From Pseudarthrobacter sp. Fe7 (GTDB lineage Bacteria; Actinomycetota; Actinomycetes; Actinomycetales; Micrococcaceae): 64,000 nt of DNA. Of this stretch, positions 61,161-64,000 are shown piece after piece (the first letter of the stretch is position 1; every line of letters begins with the position of its first letter). Below the pieces are notes generated by a model. It was given only the letters and a program-made list of their open reading frames with translations. It was not told the DNA's origin and did no database searches. The translations under genes were made by a program, and so were the position numbers. Location of the stretch: positions 3,534,001-3,598,000 of the forward strand of contig CP099977.1 of NCBI GenBank assembly GCA_024372495.1. The letters are read 5' to 3'.

Positions 61161-61955
61161 TCAAGCGAAGTTTTCCTGCCACACGTCGTAGCCGAGTTTG
61201 ATGATCAGGGCTGCGACGACCACCAGGAAGACCACCCGGACAAATCTGCTGCCCTGCTGCACGGCCGTGCGGGCGCCAAGGTAGCCGCCGGCCATGTTCG
61301 ATGCTCCGAGCAGCAGGCCAATACCCCACAGGATGGACCCGTGCGGCAGGAAGAACAGCAGGGCCCCCGCGTTGGTGGCCATGTTGACGATCTTGGCCTT
61401 GGCGCTCGCTTCAAGGAAGGCATACCCCATGGCGGAGACCAGGGCGATGACCAGGAAGGATCCCGTCCCAGGACCGATGAGCCCGTCGTAGAAGCCGATC
61501 ACCGCACCGATCAGGCAGGCGACGACGTAGTGCCTGTGGCCTTCATGCCGCAGCGCCGTCAACTCACCGACGTTTGGCCTCAAGGCCGTGAAAAGTGCGA
61601 CGGCGACCAGCGCCACCACGATGATGGGCTTGAAGACCCCGGCCGGCAGGGTGGCGGCGAGGCTCGCCCCGCCGAAGCTGCCGGCAAGGGCTATGACGGC
61701 CATGGGGACGGCAGTCCGAAGGTCCGGCCCCACCCTCCGGTAGTAGGTGGCGGCGCTGGTGGCGGTCCCGAAGATGGAGCCCATCTTGTTGGTGGCCAGC
61801 GCCTGGACGGGTGCAATGCCGGGAACCAACAGCAGGGCGGGAAGCTGGATGAGGCCTCCGCCACCCACCACCGCATCAACCCAGCCGGCTGCGAATCCAG
61901 CCACCACGATGAGGATGATGGTGGTGAGCTGGATCGACTCCAAGCCGGAGATCAC
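61161..61955 (-). CDS. TauE/SafE family sulfite exporter-like permease
   Basis: 264 aa, intact, with about eight transmembrane helices. Two TauE half-repeats each begin with a glycine-rich signature: [23 protein letters not shown] at the N-terminus and [22 protein letters not shown] in the middle. Transports sulfite, sulfoacetate or related anions in known members; the substrate here is unknown. Its start overlaps the proS stop by four bases. Confidence 0.88.
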   Translation of the reverse strand: MISGLESIQLTTIILIVVAGFAAGWVDAVVGGGGLIQLPALLLVPGIAPVQALATNKMGSIFGTATSAATYYRRVGPDLRTAVPMAVIALAGSFGGASLAATLPAGVFKPIIVVALVAVALFTALRPNVGELTALRHEGHRHYVVACLIGAVIGFYDGLIGPGTGSFLVIALVSAMGYAFLEASAKAKIVNMATNAGALLFFLPHGSILWGIGLLLGASNMAGGYLGARTAVQQGSRFVRVVFLVVVAALIIKLGYDVWQENFA

Positions 61956-63764
61956 TGGTTGCGGACGGCGTTGACCACGTAGTCGACGGCTTTGTCCACT
62001 GCCACGTTCTCGGCTTCACCGCTGCGGCGGTCCTTGATCTCCACCACGCCGTCCACCAGGCCTCGGCCCACGGCCAGGATGGTGGGGACGCCCAGCAGTT
62101 CGGCGTCGCCGAACTTCACGCCGGGCGAGACCTTGGGGCGGTCGTCGTAGATAACGGAGAGGCCGGCTTCTTCGAGTTCCGCGGAGAGCTTCTCCGCTGC
62201 CTGGAAGATATCCTCCCCGCGGCCTACGGCCACGACGTGCACATCGGCAGGCGCCACGGTGCGGGGCCAGACCAGGCCGCGGCCGTCATGGTTGGCCTCG
62301 GCCAGCGCGGCCACGGCACGGGTGACACCGACACCGTAGGAGCCCATGGTGACCACTACCTGCTTGCCGTTCTGGTCCAGCACCTTCAGGTCCAGGGCCT
62401 CGGCGTACTTGCGGCCCAGCCTGGAAGATGTGGCCCATTTCGATGCCGCGGGCGGTTTCCAGGGGGCCCGAGCCGTCCGGCGAAGGATCACCGGCGCGGA
62501 CTTCGGTGCATTCGATGACGCCGTCCCAGGTGAAGTCGCGGCCTGCCACGAGGCCGAAGACGTGCTTGCCGGCCTGGTTGGCGCCGGTGATCCATGCGGT
62601 GCCGCTGACAACGCGCGGGTCCACCAGGTACAGGAGCTTTGTGGCGCTCTCGGCGCCGAGGAGCGCCTGGTCCAGGGAAAGGCCCGGGCCCAGGTAACCC
62701 TTGACGATAAGCGGCTGCTTCTTGAGGTCTTCCTCGCCTGCCTGCTCAAGTCCAATCTCGCCTGCGATCGGCAGGAAAGCGCCGATGTTCGCCTCCACGC
62801 GCTTGAGGTCCACAGCGCGGTCCCCGGGAACGCCGATGACCACCAACTGACGCTCTCCGGTGGGCAGAGTGACGGCGAGGACCACATTCTTGAGCGTGTC
62901 AGCGGCAGTCCAGGCGCCGCCGTCGGCCTCTGCCCGCGGGGCAATCTTGTTGGAGGCGGCAACCAGGGTCTCGATGGTGGGCGTGTCCGGGGTGTCCAGG
63001 ACTTCCGCAGCCGGGGCATTGGTGAAGTCGATCGGCTCGGGGACCACCGTGGTGACGGCCTCCACGTTGGCAGCGTAGCCCCCGGCCGAGCGGACGAACG
63101 TGTCCTCGCCGATCTCGGTGGGGAACAGGAATTCCTCGCTCCTGGACCCGCCCATGGCACCGGCAGTGGCTGCCACCGGCACCACTTCGAGCCCCAGGCG
63201 TTCGAAGATCTTCAGGTAGGCGGCGCGGTGCGCTGCGTAGCTGGCATCCAGGCCCGCGTCGTCCACGTCGAAGGAGTAGGAGTCCTTCATGATGAACTCG
63301 CGGCCGCGGAGGAGCCCCGCCCGGGGACGGGCTTCGTCGCGGTACTTGTTCTGGATCTGGTAGAGGCTCAGCGGCAGGTCCTTGTAGGACGAGTACAGGT
63401 CCTTGACCAGGAGGGTAAACATCTCCTCATGCGTCGGGGCCAGCAGGTAGTCGGCACCCTTGCGGTCCTGGAGGCGGAACAGGCCTTCGCCGTATTCGGT
63501 CCAACGGTTGGTGGCTTCGTACGGCTCGCGCGGCAGCAAGGCCGGGAAGTGGACTTCCTGGGCTCCAATGGCAGCCATTTCCTGGCGGATGATCTCCTCG
63601 ACCTTGCGCAGGACGCTCAGCCCCAGCGGCAGCCAGGTGTAGATGCCGGGTGCGGCGCGGCGGATGTAGCCGGCGCGGACCAGGAGTTTGTGGCTGGCAA
63701 CCTCGGCATCGACGGGGTCTTCGCGCAGCGTGCGCAGGAAAAGCTGGGACAGTCGTAGGACCAC
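61952..63764 (-). CDS. proS: Prolyl-tRNA synthetase ProS, frame broken
   Basis: Class II synthetase, repaired length about 603 aa, from GTG at 63764 ([16 protein letters not shown]). The bacterial-type form is shown by the editing (INS) domain inserted between motifs 2 and 3 (about 240-410; [19 protein letters not shown]). Motif 2 is [24 protein letters not shown] and motif 3 lies in [15 protein letters not shown]. The anticodon-binding domain is C-terminal. The frame breaks at 62418-62422 (AGCCT for AGCT; repair gives [17 protein letters not shown]). Essential gene, so the break must be an artefact. Confidence 0.95.
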
Positions 63765-63902
63765 GGGTGGTATCCGTTTCTGGGGAAGTGCTGGGTCAGC
63801 AGGGCCGGACAATTCGTCTGGGTACTAATCTACCGGCACACGCCCGGCGCCACGGACTGGGCCGGTGCCGGCAGCCGGAACGGGGCAGTCCCGGACACAG
63901 TA

Positions 63903-63971
63903 GGGCCACGCCCGGGAATACAAAGCCCCTGGCCCCCCAATAGGGCTGGTCATCGTATCCGGGCGTGGCCC
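63903..63971. terminator. Spaced inverted repeat upstream of proS
   Basis: Arms GGGCCACGCCCGGGAATAC (63903-63921) and GTATCCGGGCGTGGCCC (63955-63971), 33 bases apart, enclose a smaller AGCCC/GGGCT pair. It lies about 140-210 bases upstream of proS. It may terminate the neighbouring minus-strand gene beyond the window or fold in the proS leader. The 236 bases from 63765 to the edge hold no gene I can support. Confidence 0.5.
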
Positions 63972-64000
63972 GACGCCGTTATCGCCTGAGTACTGGTGAG

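Overview
The window is high-GC actinobacterial chromosome, most likely Arthrobacter sensu lato (Arthrobacter/Pseudarthrobacter, Micrococcaceae). The reasons are GC-rich codon use, GTG/TTG starts, DUF222-HNH genes, and gene orders typical of this group (hisB-hisH-hisA-sseB; LysM protein | lexA; recA-recX-miaB-miaA-dapF; cinA-pgsA-ftsK-rnj-dapA; pnp-rpsO; rimP-nusA-ylxR-infB-rbfA-truB-ribF). It is almost entirely core genome. I see no tRNA, rRNA, CRISPR array, insertion sequence or prophage.

Layout. 1-4.4 kb (minus strand): histidine operon hisC-hisB-hisH-(52-aa membrane protein)-hisA/priA-sseB. 4.5-5.9 kb: LysM cell-division suppressor divergent from lexA, with LexA boxes between them. 6-9.7 kb: DinG-type helicase and HflX GTPase. 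10-18.7 kb: RsmC-like methyltransferase, dapF, miaA, miaB, recX, recA (with a LexA box), DUF3046 protein, MarR regulator, clgR-like regulator, cinA/pncC, pgsA. 18.7-24.4 kb: ftsK, RNase J, dapA. 24.4-29 kb: DUF222 fragment behind a LexA-box-like palindrome, acyltransferase-like membrane protein, TM2 protein, TPR-like membrane protein, dapB. 29.1-35 kb: compact molybdenum cofactor locus moaE-mog-moaC-moeA with a membrane molybdopterin oxidoreductase, divergent from moaA-moaD. 35-37.4 kb: full-length DUF222-HNH protein and a DUF1579-like protein. 37.5-41.7 kb: M16 protease, pnp, rpsO. 41.9-46.9 kb: kynU-kynA, ribF, two membrane proteins, truB. 47-50.5 kb: aminotransferase, trxC, nucleoside deaminase, ScyD/ScyE-like secreted protein. 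50.6-56.5 kb: rbfA, infB, ylxR, nusA, rimP. 56.6-63.8 kb: DUF4439 ferritin-like protein, VIT1/CCC1 transporter, phosphotransferase-like protein, PLP decarboxylase, TauE/SafE permease, proS.

The outstanding property is a very high density of reading-frame breaks. About 35 one- or two-base indels fall in 24 of 62 genes, including recA, infB, pnp, proS, ftsK, lexA, hflX and the histidine genes, which cannot all be broken in a living cell. I traced each one. Thirteen fall mostly in G/C homopolymers. The other 22 all fall inside an AGCT tetranucleotide flanked by G or C on both sides (20 insertions giving AGCCT/AGGCT, 2 deletions giving AGT). Such sequence-specific errors are what a modified base does to single-molecule basecalling, so the assembly probably carries the footprint of an AGCT-recognising DNA modification system encoded elsewhere. 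All coordinates below therefore span the conceptually repaired gene; repaired lengths are stated.

Functional themes: amino-acid biosynthesis (His; the DAP/lysine genes dapA, dapB and dapF, scattered), DNA damage response (lexA, recA, recX, division suppressor, DUF222 fragment, with LexA-box candidates at three loci), translation and RNA maturation, Moco biosynthesis beside a Mo enzyme, and tryptophan degradation (kynA-kynU).
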